The position numbers and the translations under genes are program-made. A stretch of DNA of 64,000 nucleotides from JBAXEO01 sp963789515 (GTDB lineage Bacteria > Actinomycetota > Coriobacteriia > Anaerosomatales > JAAXUF01), in the NCBI GenBank assembly GCA_963789515.1, contig CAWBKW010000003.1, positions 124,001 through 188,000 of the forward strand, written 5' to 3'. This document shows, piece after piece, positions 29,679 through 38,765 of this stretch. A model generated the notes under the pieces. The model did no database searches. It had not been told where the DNA came from and saw only the letters and a list, made by a program, of their open reading frames with translations. The first letter of the stretch is position 1. Each line of letters starts with the position of its first letter.

Positions 29679-31039
29679 TCCTCGTGTCCGCGCGCTCGAT
29701 GCAGATCACGCGCACGCTTCTGGCCGCAGGTGCACGCGGCGTCGTTCGATCGCGTTTCGGGTTCGCTCCCGCGCCCACGCGGCGTGCCGTGTTCGCCAAA
29801 GAATGGCGCCGGGCGTTCGAGAAGCTCGGCGGGGCGTTCATCAAGCTGGGTCAGATGATCTCGGTGCGCCCCGACGAGTTCGGCGACGAGCTCGCGGGCG
29901 AGATGGAGTGCCTCTGCGACCGCGTGGCGGCCGTGCCGTTCTCCCGGCTTCGGCCGGTGATCGAGGAGAGCCTCGGGGCGCCGGTGTCTTCGCTGTATGC
30001 GTCGATCGACGAGACCCCGCTCGCGACGGCGTCCGTCGCGCAGGTGCACGCCGCGGTGCTCGCTGCGCCCTATCGGCCCGTGTGGGGCGAGGAACTGCCC
30101 GCCGGTGCCGAAGTCGTGGTGAAGGTCATCCGCCCGGGAGCGGCGGACGCCCTGCGCAGCGACATCGTCGAGGCTCGGCGACTTGCCGGCAGCGCGCTCG
30201 CGAGGGTGCTCGTACGGGGTATCGATCTCGATGCGATGCTCGATGAGTTCGCGTGCTCCTTGGAGCGCGAGCTCGATCTGCGGGTGGAAGGACGTGTCGC
30301 CGACCGGTTCGCCTTCGACTTCCGGCCCGACCCCAAGATCGTCGTGCCGCGCATCGTCTGGACGCACGCCGCTCCGCGAGTGCTGACGATGGAGCGCATG
30401 TACGGCTGGCGGCTCTCCGAACTCAACGACGCGGAACTCGCCGGCGTTGACGCTCATGGTCTGGCGGTGCATGGCGCGACCGCGTTCATGCGCCAGGTGA
30501 TGCTCTACGGTCGCTATCACGCCGACCTGCATCCCTCGAACCTGTTCGTGACCCCGGACAGCCGCATCGCCTACCTCGATTTCGGCATCGTGGGACACCT
30601 CACCGATGCCGAGCGTGGCGACATCGCCCAGGTGCTCGCGGGCTTCGTCTATCGCGACGCCGACCGCGCATTGCGCTACAGCGCGAATCTGGGCGTGGTC
30701 GTGCCGCCGGAGAAGGTGGCGACGGTACGACGCGAACTGGGCGCGCTGCTCGACAAGACCATGGGTGGCGGCAGCACCGACTTCCGGCACTTCGGGTTCG
30801 GGTTCCTCGGCCTGCTGCGGCGCAACGGAATCGCGATTCCCGGCGGCTACGGGCTGCTCGTCAAGTCGCTCGCAACGGTCGAGGGTGTGGCCCGGCGGCT
30901 CTACCCGGACATCGACATCATGGAGGTCGCGCGCCCGTTCGTGACACGCATGATCGGCGAGAGCATGGGTCGTCCGGAACTGCTCCAGCAGCGGATCCCG
31001 AAGGTGTGGCGGGCGGCGATGCGAGAGCTGCTGGCGTAG
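29675..31039 (+). CDS. UbiB/ABC1/AarF atypical kinase
   Basis: 454 residues. The family's KxGQ motif appears in GGAFIKLGQMISVRPDEF, followed by an Ala-rich loop in DETPLATASVAQVHAAV, the ATP-contacting Lys in AEVVVKVIRPG, the catalytic region HADLHPSNLFV and the metal-binding DFG in IAYLDFGIVGHL. UbiB-type proteins are atypical kinase/ATPases linked to isoprenoid-quinone metabolism and lipid handling. No C-terminal membrane helices are obvious. No quinone biosynthesis genes are nearby, so the exact role is open. Confidence 0.88.
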   Translation: MILVSARSMQITRTLLAAGARGVVRSRFGFAPAPTRRAVFAKEWRRAFEKLGGAFIKLGQMISVRPDEFGDELAGEMECLCDRVAAVPFSRLRPVIEESLGAPVSSLYASIDETPLATASVAQVHAAVLAAPYRPVWGEELPAGAEVVVKVIRPGAADALRSDIVEARRLAGSALARVLVRGIDLDAMLDEFACSLERELDLRVEGRVADRFAFDFRPDPKIVVPRIVWTHAAPRVLTMERMYGWRLSELNDAELAGVDAHGLAVHGATAFMRQVMLYGRYHADLHPSNLFVTPDSRIAYLDFGIVGHLTDAERGDIAQVLAGFVYRDADRALRYSANLGVVVPPEKVATVRRELGALLDKTMGGGSTDFRHFGFGFLGLLRRNGIAIPGGYGLLVKSLATVEGVARRLYPDIDIMEVARPFVTRMIGESMGRPELLQQRIPKVWRAAMRELLA

Positions 31040-31099
31040 GTGCGCGGGGCGGGAGAGCGCGCGCGCTCGTCGCGCACGCCGGTCGGGGAGGAGACGGTC

Positions 31100-31519
31100 G
31101 TGTCTGAGAACAAGGGTCGGTCGGATCTGCAGGGGGTCTACAGCGTGCTGCTCGGAGGCCTGATGGCCTCCTTCGTCGCGTCGGTGGTACTGCGCATGCT
31201 CGTGCCTCCCGACGGCTCGACCTCGGCTGTCGCGCCGCTGGTCTCGGTGATCGTCGGCCTCACGTGTGCGATCGCCTTCATGGTGGGCGGCCTGTACGCG
31301 ACCGAGCGCCTGCCGTGGCTTGGGAGATCCCTGCTGTTCGCGAGCGGGTTCACGACGCTGTGGAGTGTTGCCGTATCATTCGGCGCGGAGCCGCCTTGGG
31401 TGACGTCGGTCGCGCTGGGCGTGGCGATCGCGACGGGCGTCACGATCGGCTGGCGACGTTTTGGCCGTGAGGCGAAAGCCGCGGCCTCCGAGGGGGACGA
31501 GGCCGCGTGGACCCACTAG
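31100..31519 (+). CDS. Small membrane protein
   Basis: 139 residues. GTG at 31100 follows GGGGAGGAG. Four hydrophobic stretches include VLLGGLMASFVASVVLRMLV, LVSVIVGLTCAIAFMVGGLY and SLLFASGFTTLWSVAVSF. A charged C-terminus ends DEAAWTH. It overlaps the PadR gene by 13 bases. No family recognised; context suggests it is one target of the PadR/HAAS pair that follows. Confidence 0.6.
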   Translation: MSENKGRSDLQGVYSVLLGGLMASFVASVVLRMLVPPDGSTSAVAPLVSVIVGLTCAIAFMVGGLYATERLPWLGRSLLFASGFTTLWSVAVSFGAEPPWVTSVALGVAIATGVTIGWRRFGREAKAAASEGDEAAWTH

Positions 31520-31848
31520 CGTCTTGGCTCGCACAGGCGCGCAAGGGCATCGTCGAGCTGTTCGTGCTCGAACTGCTCAACAGCCGAGGCCGCATGCACG
31601 GCTACGGGATCGTGCAGGCGCTCGACGAGCTTGGTGACCTCGTCGCGGGGCTGAGCACGGTCTACCCGGTCCTCAAGCGGCTCGAGGCGGACGGGCTCGT
31701 CGAGGCCACGTGGGAGACCGACATGCCCGGCAACCCCCGCAAGTACTACGAGATCACGAAGGATGGCGCCGCGTTCTTGACGCGCGCCCAAGCCGAATGG
31801 CGCCGCATCGGCGAGGCGATGGATGCACTCAGGGGGGAGGACGCATGA
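31507..31848 (+). CDS. PadR-family regulator
   Basis: 113 residues, a minimal PadR winged helix: LFVLELLNSRGRMHGYGIVQ, STVYPVLKRLEADGLVEATW and RKYYEITKDGAAFLTRAQAE. GTG start inside the end of the previous gene. Its stop overlaps the start of the HAAS gene (ATGA). Gene order PadR then HAAS membrane protein is very common, and the regulator controls its partner in studied cases. Confidence 0.85.
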   Translation: MDPLASWLAQARKGIVELFVLELLNSRGRMHGYGIVQALDELGDLVAGLSTVYPVLKRLEADGLVEATWETDMPGNPRKYYEITKDGAAFLTRAQAEWRRIGEAMDALRGEDA

Positions 31849-32915
31849 CGCGCTCCGCATCGGAGATCATCGAGAACTACCTCTCGAGGCTGCGCTCGGA
31901 ACTCACTGCCGCGGGCGCCGAGGACACAGACGACGTCGTCGCCGAGATCCGGTCGCTTCTGACCGAAGCCGCCGGGGACGACGCCCAGGCGGCGGAAGCG
32001 CAGACCGCGCGGCTGGGCGAGCCGGCCGAGCTCGCGCGCGGCATCCTGGCCGAGCGCGGACTCGACCCCGCGACGGGCATGGCATCGGGGACCTGGTGGC
32101 GGCTGGGCATCGCCGCTCCGGTCGATATCGCGATCGGGCTGGCGGTCCCGCTCGCGGCGGCTCTTCCGCTGTACGTCGTGGGATGGTTCGGCCAGCCGCG
32201 TGCGATGAGCATCGCGATCGCCGTCGTGCTGGGCGCCGCCGCGTTGGCGTGGCCGTTCTTCATCTGGCGCCCGTGGCGGCGGGGAGGACGCTCGCTCAGC
32301 CCGGGCATGACGCTCACCGGGCTGGCGGTCGTTCGCGCTCCCGGGTTCTGGCGCCTGGTCCGTATCGACGAGTTGAGAGCGATGGGCCTGGCCCCGCGTC
32401 GCCGCGTCGGCGTGGCAGTCGTGGTTGCGCTCGTCGCCGTCGCGCTGATCGCGGGGGCGTCGCTCGTCGGCCTCGATTTCGGCGGCTCCTGGCTTGCCGC
32501 GGCGGCCATCTCGGCCGAGTTCTCCGGCAAGACTGTCGGGGGAGGAGTGCCGATCGACCGGCAGCTTGAAAGCGTGGTCACGCAGGTCTACATCGGGCTC
32601 ACGGGAGCTCCGGGACCGGACCTCAGTTCGGCGCAGTCGTACGTCTCTCCGGAAGGCTCCCTGAACCTTCAGCCGCTGTGGGCACGGATCGCCGAGAAGA
32701 AGATCAGTACCGTGCGTCTCGGGACGCCCGAGCAGATCAAGCCCGGAGTGTATCGCGTGGGGGTTACCGAACTCGCACCGGTTCCGAACGGCCAGGTGCC
32801 GGTCGGTTCGTCAACGTTCACCTTGGGGCAGCGGCAATGGCTACGAGCCGACGGGGTGGGCAGCGACTGGGTCGTGGTCGACATCGACGTGGGAGCCACG
32901 CCCGGCTCCAAGTAG
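31845..32915 (+). CDS. HAAS-domain membrane protein
   Basis: 356 residues. The N-terminal 75 residues form a HAAS/DUF1700-type helical domain (SASEIIENYLSRLRSELTAA, then EAQTARLGEPAELARGILAE). Membrane helices and a cytoplasmic Arg-rich loop follow, then another helix (VAVVVALVAVALIAGASLVG) and an extracytoplasmic domain of about 130 residues. HAAS domains are thought to bind PadR partners, so this may be a membrane sensor that sequesters the regulator. Confidence 0.7.
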   Translation: MTRSASEIIENYLSRLRSELTAAGAEDTDDVVAEIRSLLTEAAGDDAQAAEAQTARLGEPAELARGILAERGLDPATGMASGTWWRLGIAAPVDIAIGLAVPLAAALPLYVVGWFGQPRAMSIAIAVVLGAAALAWPFFIWRPWRRGGRSLSPGMTLTGLAVVRAPGFWRLVRIDELRAMGLAPRRRVGVAVVVALVAVALIAGASLVGLDFGGSWLAAAAISAEFSGKTVGGGVPIDRQLESVVTQVYIGLTGAPGPDLSSAQSYVSPEGSLNLQPLWARIAEKKISTVRLGTPEQIKPGVYRVGVTELAPVPNGQVPVGSSTFTLGQRQWLRADGVGSDWVVVDIDVGATPGSK

Positions 32916-32942
32916 AGGGACTGTGGAAAGGGGGGAAGCAGG

Positions 32943-33304
32943 ATGCTCGCGCTGCTCGTCTTGGTACTGACGGCGGCCGGTCTGGTCGTATGCCTGGCGC
33001 CGGTTCGGGATGGCCCGTTGTCGGCTGCGCCGGGTCGTGCTCGTAGCGGTCATGGGAGGTGTTCCTCGGCGCGTCCGCTTTGTACGCCGCGCTGTCGCTG
33101 CATCCGACGGCGTGGCTCGTCGCGGCATCTGACGTACTGCTGCTGTTCCCGCTGGTGGTCCTCACGAGTTCGACGAACGAAACCGTTCTGTCCCTGCTCG
33201 CGCCTGCGCTGCTGGTCGTCGAATTCACCGTCGTGATCTTCTGCATCATGGTCGGCGTGAGGCAGGTGTTGCGGGCATCCGGTCAAGCGGCAAGACGGAC
33301 TTGA
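32943..33304 (+). CDS. Small membrane protein (frameshifted)
   Basis: About 119 residues after removing two extra bases near 33010 and 33057. The joined protein reads MLALLVLVLTAAGLVVCLAP, a basic loop (RCRLRRVVLVAVMG), then FLGASALYAALSL and two more helices (VLLLFPLVVLTSST; APALLVVEFTVVIFCIMVGV). GGGGGGAAG precedes the ATG. It follows the HAAS gene by 27 bp and probably belongs to that operon. Confidence 0.55.
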
Positions 33305-33373
33305 AGAACGTGAGTCGGACGCTTCGAAGTCGAGTAGGCGGATCGCAACGCCTAGACGGAAATGGGGGAGTCA

Positions 33374-34027
33374 ATGAAGAAGCTCGGGGTCATCGTCATA
33401 GTCGCGATCGGTCTGCTTGCGGTTCTTCAAGGGACCGCCTACCTCGGTTTCGCGTTCTCGTCGGCCTCGCCAGGAGCGGGCATGGACGGTTCGTGGCTTC
33501 TCAATGCGATGTCATTGGCTCTGCCCATGGTGGGCGCGTTTGCCATCGGGTTCTTGCTCATCGCCTATCGCGACCGCCTCGCCAACCGGTGGTTCGAAGA
33601 CGGAGAGGTGAGCACGTCAGTCGACGCGCCGTCACTGCTTCGGGTAGTCCTCCTCGCAATAGGGGTCTGGATGGTTGCGTCAGCGACACCCGAGCTACTT
33701 GGATCCGTCATGACTGCGCTCACAATCGGAGTGGGAGGCTATTCGCAAGAGCTGGGTCTGGCCCCTTCGTTCTTCAGCATGGCTCCGCGTGCGCTCCCGC
33801 AGATACTCGAGATTGCAGTGGGCATGGTTCTGATTGCTCGCTCCGAGCTGCTCGCTAGAAGGTTGTGGCAGGGCCGTCCGGCGGTCGAAGAGCCTCCAAC
33901 ACGGCCACTGTCCGCCTGCCCGTCTTGCGGAGAGCCCTACGCGCCCGACGACTATCGGGATCCCGAGAATGCCCGGTGCTCCCGATGCAGAGAACCACTC
34001 GACATCACTGGCACCGAGCAGGGGTAG
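33374..34027 (+). CDS. Membrane protein with C-terminal zinc ribbon
   Basis: 217 residues. Four membrane helices are followed by a cytosolic zinc-ribbon-like end: CPSCGEPYAPDDYRDPE then ARCSRCREPL (CxxC...CxxC). GGGGGAG lies three bases before the ATG at 33374; the earlier ATG at 33362 is possible. The ribbon resembles that of the cassette protein at 49473-50033, so the two may be related. Function unknown. Confidence 0.6.
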   Translation: MKKLGVIVIVAIGLLAVLQGTAYLGFAFSSASPGAGMDGSWLLNAMSLALPMVGAFAIGFLLIAYRDRLANRWFEDGEVSTSVDAPSLLRVVLLAIGVWMVASATPELLGSVMTALTIGVGGYSQELGLAPSFFSMAPRALPQILEIAVGMVLIARSELLARRLWQGRPAVEEPPTRPLSACPSCGEPYAPDDYRDPENARCSRCREPLDITGTEQG

Positions 34028-34086
34028 CGAGCTGGCAACGGCAGCAAGCGCAACAACGCCGGGCAACACCGAGAGGAGTTGGCTGA

Positions 34087-34680
34087 GTGAGCCCGCAAGC
34101 TCCGAGCGAGGCGGCGCCTCACGCGGCCCGCGAGAACTGGTTCCGGCGAATCCCCTCGGCATGGCTTGTCGGGATCGCCCTTGTGGTGTTGATCGTGATC
34201 ACAGCGGTGAGGCTGATTTGGCTGTATCGGTTTGGGAGCGAAGAGACGTCGTTCATTCAGACCGGCTCTCTCTTTGGCATGGTGGGGACTGCGTTGGTTC
34301 CGTTCCTTGTCGGTGGGCTGCTCCTGCTGTGGCGGCCCAATCCTGATCGCAATGCGGTTGGATTGGCCGCCGTCGCCTTCGCGGCTGGAGCCGCGTCCTA
34401 TCTTGTGGCGTTCGGCGCTCTGGTCCTCATCGACGGATTCCAGCCAACTGCAGTCAGTATCTTGCTCGGGTCACTGCTCGGCGGCTTCTATACCACGCTG
34501 TCCCTGCTGCCTGTCGGCCTGTATGCGCTGAAGAGTCGCCCGATGCGGGTATCGGTCGCCATGGGTCTCTCGGCGGTCATGCTCGCTCTACCGTTCCAGC
34601 CGGTCTTCAACATCGTCATCTTCGTGATCGCGCTGTTCGTTCTCCGGCGTATTGACGGCCGAGGGGTTGAGACCTCTTGA
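34087..34680 (+). CDS. Membrane protein, six helices
   Basis: 197 residues from GTG 34087, with GAGAGGAG upstream. Helices include AWLVGIALVVLIVITAVRLI, LVPFLVGGLLLLWRP, VGLAAVAFAAGAASYLVAFG and ILLGSLLGGFYTTLSLLPVG. No catalytic residues stand out and no family is recognised. Its stop overlaps the next ATG by one base. Confidence 0.55.
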   Translation: MSPQAPSEAAPHAARENWFRRIPSAWLVGIALVVLIVITAVRLIWLYRFGSEETSFIQTGSLFGMVGTALVPFLVGGLLLLWRPNPDRNAVGLAAVAFAAGAASYLVAFGALVLIDGFQPTAVSILLGSLLGGFYTTLSLLPVGLYALKSRPMRVSVAMGLSAVMLALPFQPVFNIVIFVIALFVLRRIDGRGVETS

Positions 34681-35048
34681 TGCAGCGCGGTGATGAATGG
34701 AACTGCCGGGGCAATGGGAAGTGGAACCTCCTGCTCGGCATCGTCGCGGTCCTGGTCTCGCTGTCTATGGCGCTCTTCTGTGCGATCGCCCTGTTCGAGA
34801 ACCTGTTCCTGCTGCTCAATCTGAGCAGTTCGAGCTTGGCCGAGAACACCGGGCAGTACATCTTCCTGGCGGGGTCGGTCGTCTACCTGATGGTGTTCAT
34901 CGCACAGGCGATCGTCACGGTCATGATCCTCAAGAGAAGGCGGGCCAGTGCGTTCTACGTGCCCGGGCTACTAGTGACGATGCTCAGCGTGGCCCTCACG
35001 GCTCTGATCCCGTTTGCGTTCATGGCCCCGTTCCTTGGTGCCGGATGA
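34680..35048 (+). CDS. Three-helix membrane protein
   Basis: 122 residues. Helices at LLLGIVAVLVSLSMALFCAI, YIFLAGSVVYLMVFIAQAIV and VPGLLVTMLSVALTALIPFA. It starts in the TGATG overlap with the preceding gene, so the two are coupled. Unrecognised. Confidence 0.55.
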   Translation: MQRGDEWNCRGNGKWNLLLGIVAVLVSLSMALFCAIALFENLFLLLNLSSSSLAENTGQYIFLAGSVVYLMVFIAQAIVTVMILKRRRASAFYVPGLLVTMLSVALTALIPFAFMAPFLGAG

Positions 35049-35067
35049 GCGAAGGTGAGGCACACAC

Positions 35068-35457
35068 ATGGACCTGTTGAGGATGTCCATCCCGGCGTTC
35101 GTCGTTATGACAGTGCTCGTGCTGCTAGCCGGAGTGGCGCTGCGACGCCGCCACTTTTGGCGCTGGGCCGTTCCCGTCTCGCTCTTCGTCGGCACGCTGG
35201 TCGGGTCGATCATCTACTTCTCTTCTGCTGCGGCGGGACTCGGGCCATCAACAGTCGCGCAGCGAATCGTGATCGTCAGCGCAGCACCGATCCTCATCGT
35301 GCTTCAACCGGTCATGGGCGACACTGACCCGGTCGTGTTGGCTCCGCTGGTGCCCTTGCTCCTCGCGCTCGAGGCGGCATGTCTCGTTCTGGCACTGCTT
35401 GCTGCGTTCAAATTGGCCACACGGAACAAACGAATCGAGCAGAACTCCGAAGGGTAA
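35068..35457 (+). CDS. Membrane protein, four helices
   Basis: 129 residues. Helices at PAFVVMTVLVLLAGVAL, WAVPVSLFVGTLVGSIIYFS, IVIVSAAPILIVLQPVMG and LVPLLLALEAACLVLALLAA; a basic tail follows. It lies 19 bp after the previous gene in the same run of small membrane proteins. Unrecognised. Confidence 0.55.
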   Translation: MDLLRMSIPAFVVMTVLVLLAGVALRRRHFWRWAVPVSLFVGTLVGSIIYFSSAAAGLGPSTVAQRIVIVSAAPILIVLQPVMGDTDPVVLAPLVPLLLALEAACLVLALLAAFKLATRNKRIEQNSEG

Positions 35458-35522
35458 GCTTCCCAAGAGCGGCGCACAACTCCAACCGACAGCACGGCAC
35501 CGTCGCACTTTGGAGGAGCCTC

Positions 35523-36723
35523 ATGCCGAGGACCCCGACAGGTTTCGTGCGAAACGCGGCTGACGCCGGTTCGCCGCACGAGCCCGCAGGGCCCTCGGAG
35601 TCACCGTCGCCCCCGACACCAACGATGCAGCCGCAGCGACGGACGATCTTCACGTGGCGTCGCCTGATCGAACTCATCGTCGAGCTGGTCGCCATCTACG
35701 TGCTGTGGCCCTGGCTCGCCGCGGTCTACTCCTCGTTCGGCGCACTTTCGTCGCTGGACCCCACGTGGTTCGCGGTGATGGTCGCGGGAGCGCTCGAGAT
35801 CGCGAGCTTCGTGTGCATGTGGGCGCTCATCGCTATACCCCTCCGGTCCACACGCTGGTTCCTGATCGGCACCTCCCAGATCGTGGGGTATGCGGTCGGC
35901 CTGGTGCTGCCCGGCGGCAACAATCCCGCAGGGACCGCGGCGCAGATCTACATGCTTGCGAACGGCGGCGTCGACCTGCCGCGCGCCACCACAGGGGTCA
36001 TGGCAGGCCGGCCTCATCAATCTGACGACCCTGTTCGCGCTGCCGGTCCTGGCTCTGCCCGCGGTGATCTCGGGAGTCACTTGAACCGCGGACTGGAATA
36101 CGCCATGGGTCTCTCGCTACTGACGTTCGTGACGCTCTCCGCCGTCTTCCTGGTCATGCTTCTGGCCGAACGACCGATCGAAGCCGACGGTCGATGCCGC
36201 AGGTTCGTAGAGCGGCGTCTGCTGTCTGGTCTTGCTTCGCCCAACGCCGGAGATCGGCCGATGGGTCCAACAGCTGCGCAATGCCGTCGTTCGCAGACCT
36301 CCTACGCTCACGGGGCTTCCCGAGCGGCTGTCCGCCGAGCGTACCCAGATCCGCGCCGCGCTCGAAGCACGGTGGGGTCGCGCCGTCGTAGCATCCGCCT
36401 GCAACTGGCTGCTCGACTATGCGGTCTTGATGACTGCGCTGATTGCTGTGGGAGCCCGTGTGAATCCCGCCGTGGTGCTGATCGTGTACGCTTCGACGGT
36501 CTGGCTGGCGATCGTACCCGTGACCCCCGGCGGCGTCGGATTCGTCGAGGCCGGGCTCTTGGGGATGCTCATCGTCAGCGGGGTCCCCGGCCCACAGGCT
36601 GCGCTCGCGACGCTGGCGTACCGGCTCGTCACCTACGTAGGGCCGATCGTAGGTGCATTCCCCACCTACTGGTACTACCAGCGCCGTGTCTCGGAATCCG
36701 AGGCCCTGGCCGAGGCGAGCTGA
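35523..36723 (+). CDS. UPF0104/AglD-type membrane protein (frameshifted)
   Basis: About 400 residues. A Pro-rich cytosolic N-terminus precedes membrane helices in the pattern of the lysylphosphatidylglycerol-synthase TM/UPF0104 family: LIELIVELVAIYVLWPWLAA, VMVAGALEIASFVCMWALIA and the conserved PGGNNPAGTAAQIYMLANGG. The C-terminal signature is VPVTPGGVGFVEAGLLGMLI. Shifts lie near 36005, 36080, 36190 and 36235. GGAGGAG precedes the ATG. There is no C-terminal aminoacyl-transfer domain, so it is probably a flippase-like lipid protein rather than MprF. Confidence 0.7.
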
Positions 36724-36845
36724 AGCTGAAACCGCCCCTGGGAGGGGCCTGCGGGACAAGAGGTCACGCCGAGTAGCTCGCTGCCCGCTCCATGCCGAGG
36801 GTATATACGGGTCGAGCCCGACACCCCGCCTTCCGAGGAGATCCC

Positions 36846-37427
36846 GTGTCAGCCGAGAGCCCCGCATACGAAGTGGTCCGGCGCGATGGCCCGTTCGAAG
36901 TACGCCGCTACGAGGGGTACCTTCGCGCGAGCGTGCACGTGACCGCATCGAGCTACGGGCAGGCGGCCAACGCGGGCTTCAACCCGCTGGCGGACTACAT
37001 CTTCGGCAACAACCGCGCCTCCGACCGCATCGCCATGACCGTTCCGGTCAGTGCCGCCAGGGCGTCGGGTGAGAAGATCGCGATGACCGCACCGGTGACG
37101 GCGACTCAGGCGGGTGACGAGTACGTGGTGAGCTTCACCATGCCGTCGGGGTACTCGATGGAAAGCCTGCCGCTGCCGAACAACCCGCGCGTGATCCTCG
37201 AATCCGTGGGCCCGCACGTCGTCGCGGTGATGCAGTTCAGCGGCTATATGAGCGACAAGAGCGGCGCCAAGGCGCAGGTGCAGCTCGAGGAATGGATGCG
37301 GGGCCAGGGACTGACGGCGGCCGGCGAACCGGTGTCGGCGCAGTACGATGCGCCGTGGAAGCCGGGGTTCGCTCGGCACAACGAGATCATGATCCCGGTG
37401 GAGGGGACGGCGGGGGAGATGCACTAG
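36846..37427 (+). CDS. SOUL-family heme-binding-like protein
   Basis: 193 residues. The SOUL fold is recognisable: YEVVRRDGPFEVRRYEGYLR, NPLADYIFGNNRASDRIAMT, then VPVSAARASGEKIAMTAPVT, and FSGYMSDKSGAKAQVQLEEW. SOUL/HBP proteins bind tetrapyrroles in plants and animals; bacterial members are little studied. There is no signal peptide, so it is probably cytosolic. GTG at 36846 follows GAGGAG; an ATG at 36792 lacks a good site. Confidence 0.85.
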   Translation: MSAESPAYEVVRRDGPFEVRRYEGYLRASVHVTASSYGQAANAGFNPLADYIFGNNRASDRIAMTVPVSAARASGEKIAMTAPVTATQAGDEYVVSFTMPSGYSMESLPLPNNPRVILESVGPHVVAVMQFSGYMSDKSGAKAQVQLEEWMRGQGLTAAGEPVSAQYDAPWKPGFARHNEIMIPVEGTAGEMH

Positions 37428-37473
37428 GGGCTTGCGTCGCCCATGGCCGATGCTTCACAGCGAGGGGGGTCGA

Positions 37474-38154
37474 ATGGAGGCACACGCTCAAGGTGGCACG
37501 CCGATGCAGAAGGCGGGGGCTATCGCGGCGCTGTACATCGCGTTCGCCTATCTGGCCGCGATTCCGTACTTCCTTGTCCTCGTGAACTACCCCGGTGTGG
37601 TAGACCCGATCCAGAAGGTCATCCTGCTCCGAGACAACTACCTCAGCATGTATCTGATGCATCTGTTCTCGTTTGAGTTCGTGGCACTCGCACTCATTGT
37701 GGTGACGCTGGCGCTCTACCAGCGGCTGAAGGAACGGGCGCCATCGACGGCGCTGGTCGCGGCAGTCGTGGGGTTGATCTGGGTTTGCCTTCTCCTGGCG
37801 AGCGTCATGGTGTTCAACTACGGCATGGGAGCGGTGGTTCGGCTCTACGCCACCGACCCCAGTCAAGCTGTGTCGGCGTGGCAGGTCATCGAGCCCATCG
37901 CGGGAGCCCTGGGCGGATCCGGCGGCCAGATTCTCGGCGCAGTATGGTTTCTGCTCTTGAGCGGAGCCGCGCTCCGCACGAAGGTTCTCCCAACCGCTCT
38001 GAACTGGCTGGGTGTGGGAATCGGCACCGCCGGCATCCTCTCCTTGGTGCCGGGCTTGGGCGGACCGGACGCCGTGTTCGGGCTTCTTCAGATCGTGTGG
38101 TTCTTCTGGCTCGGGATCGTCATGTTTCGGACCAAACCGGACGCCGTGGCCTAG
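37474..38154 (+). CDS. DUF4386-like membrane protein
   Basis: 226 residues with six helices, including GAIAALYIAFAYLAAIPYFL, FVALALIVVTLALYQRL and LVAAVVGLIWVCLLLASVMV. The C-terminal half (ILGAVWFLLLSGAALRTKVL, then PTALNWLGVGIGTAGILSLV) matches the DUF4386-like pattern, shared loosely with the gene at 38766. AGGGGGG precedes the ATG at 37474. Function unknown. Confidence 0.6.
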   Translation: MEAHAQGGTPMQKAGAIAALYIAFAYLAAIPYFLVLVNYPGVVDPIQKVILLRDNYLSMYLMHLFSFEFVALALIVVTLALYQRLKERAPSTALVAAVVGLIWVCLLLASVMVFNYGMGAVVRLYATDPSQAVSAWQVIEPIAGALGGSGGQILGAVWFLLLSGAALRTKVLPTALNWLGVGIGTAGILSLVPGLGGPDAVFGLLQIVWFFWLGIVMFRTKPDAVA

Positions 38155-38200
38155 GACCGGTGCGTACCGAGGTGCGGTCCACCAGAAGGGGAACGGGAGG

Positions 38201-38644
38201 ATGACCCAAGCAGAGGGAATGTGGAAGAAGGTGGCACTACTGACCGTGGGGGGAGGACTGGGATTCTGGGTAGCCAACTTCGCGATCTCCGTGACTCCCG
38301 TCGCTGCGGAGTACCGAGCTGCCCTCTCGATTGCCTACGTTCCGATGCTTCTGGAAGCTTTGGTTGGTGGTCTGATCATCGGATTCGGCGTCAGCTATTC
38401 CTTGCTTCGCTTCTTTGACAGGCTTCCCACGAAGAGCCCGATTCTGAAGTCCGTGATCCTGAGCTTCGTCGCCCTCATTGTCGTCACACTGCTGATCGAA
38501 GTCCCCGCGAAGTCCCTCACCACCACGAGCGATCCCTTGCGCTACTTCCTCATCGGCGCAGCGTTCAACGTGCTGAGGTTTCTGGCTCTTGGGGTTGTGA
38601 TTGGCTATCTCTACGACAGGCTCGACAGGCGGGTGGGAGGCTGA
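38201..38644 (+). CDS. Four-helix membrane protein
   Basis: 147 residues. Helices at VALLTVGGGLGFWVANFAIS, VPMLLEALVGGLIIGFGVSY, SVILSFVALIVVTLLIEV and VLRFLALGVVIGYLYDRL. ATG 38201 follows GAACGGGAGG. It lies 46 bp after the DUF4386-like gene. Unrecognised. Confidence 0.55.
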   Translation: MTQAEGMWKKVALLTVGGGLGFWVANFAISVTPVAAEYRAALSIAYVPMLLEALVGGLIIGFGVSYSLLRFFDRLPTKSPILKSVILSFVALIVVTLLIEVPAKSLTTTSDPLRYFLIGAAFNVLRFLALGVVIGYLYDRLDRRVGG

Positions 38645-38765
38645 GAGCAGGCTCGAGGGTTCTCTCTACGTGTGGTGCGGTTTCAATCTTCCACTCGCAA
38701 GGGCACGGAGGCACAGACTGTCATCAACGTTGGCGGTCCGCCTCATCAAGGAAAGGGGGGCCGGG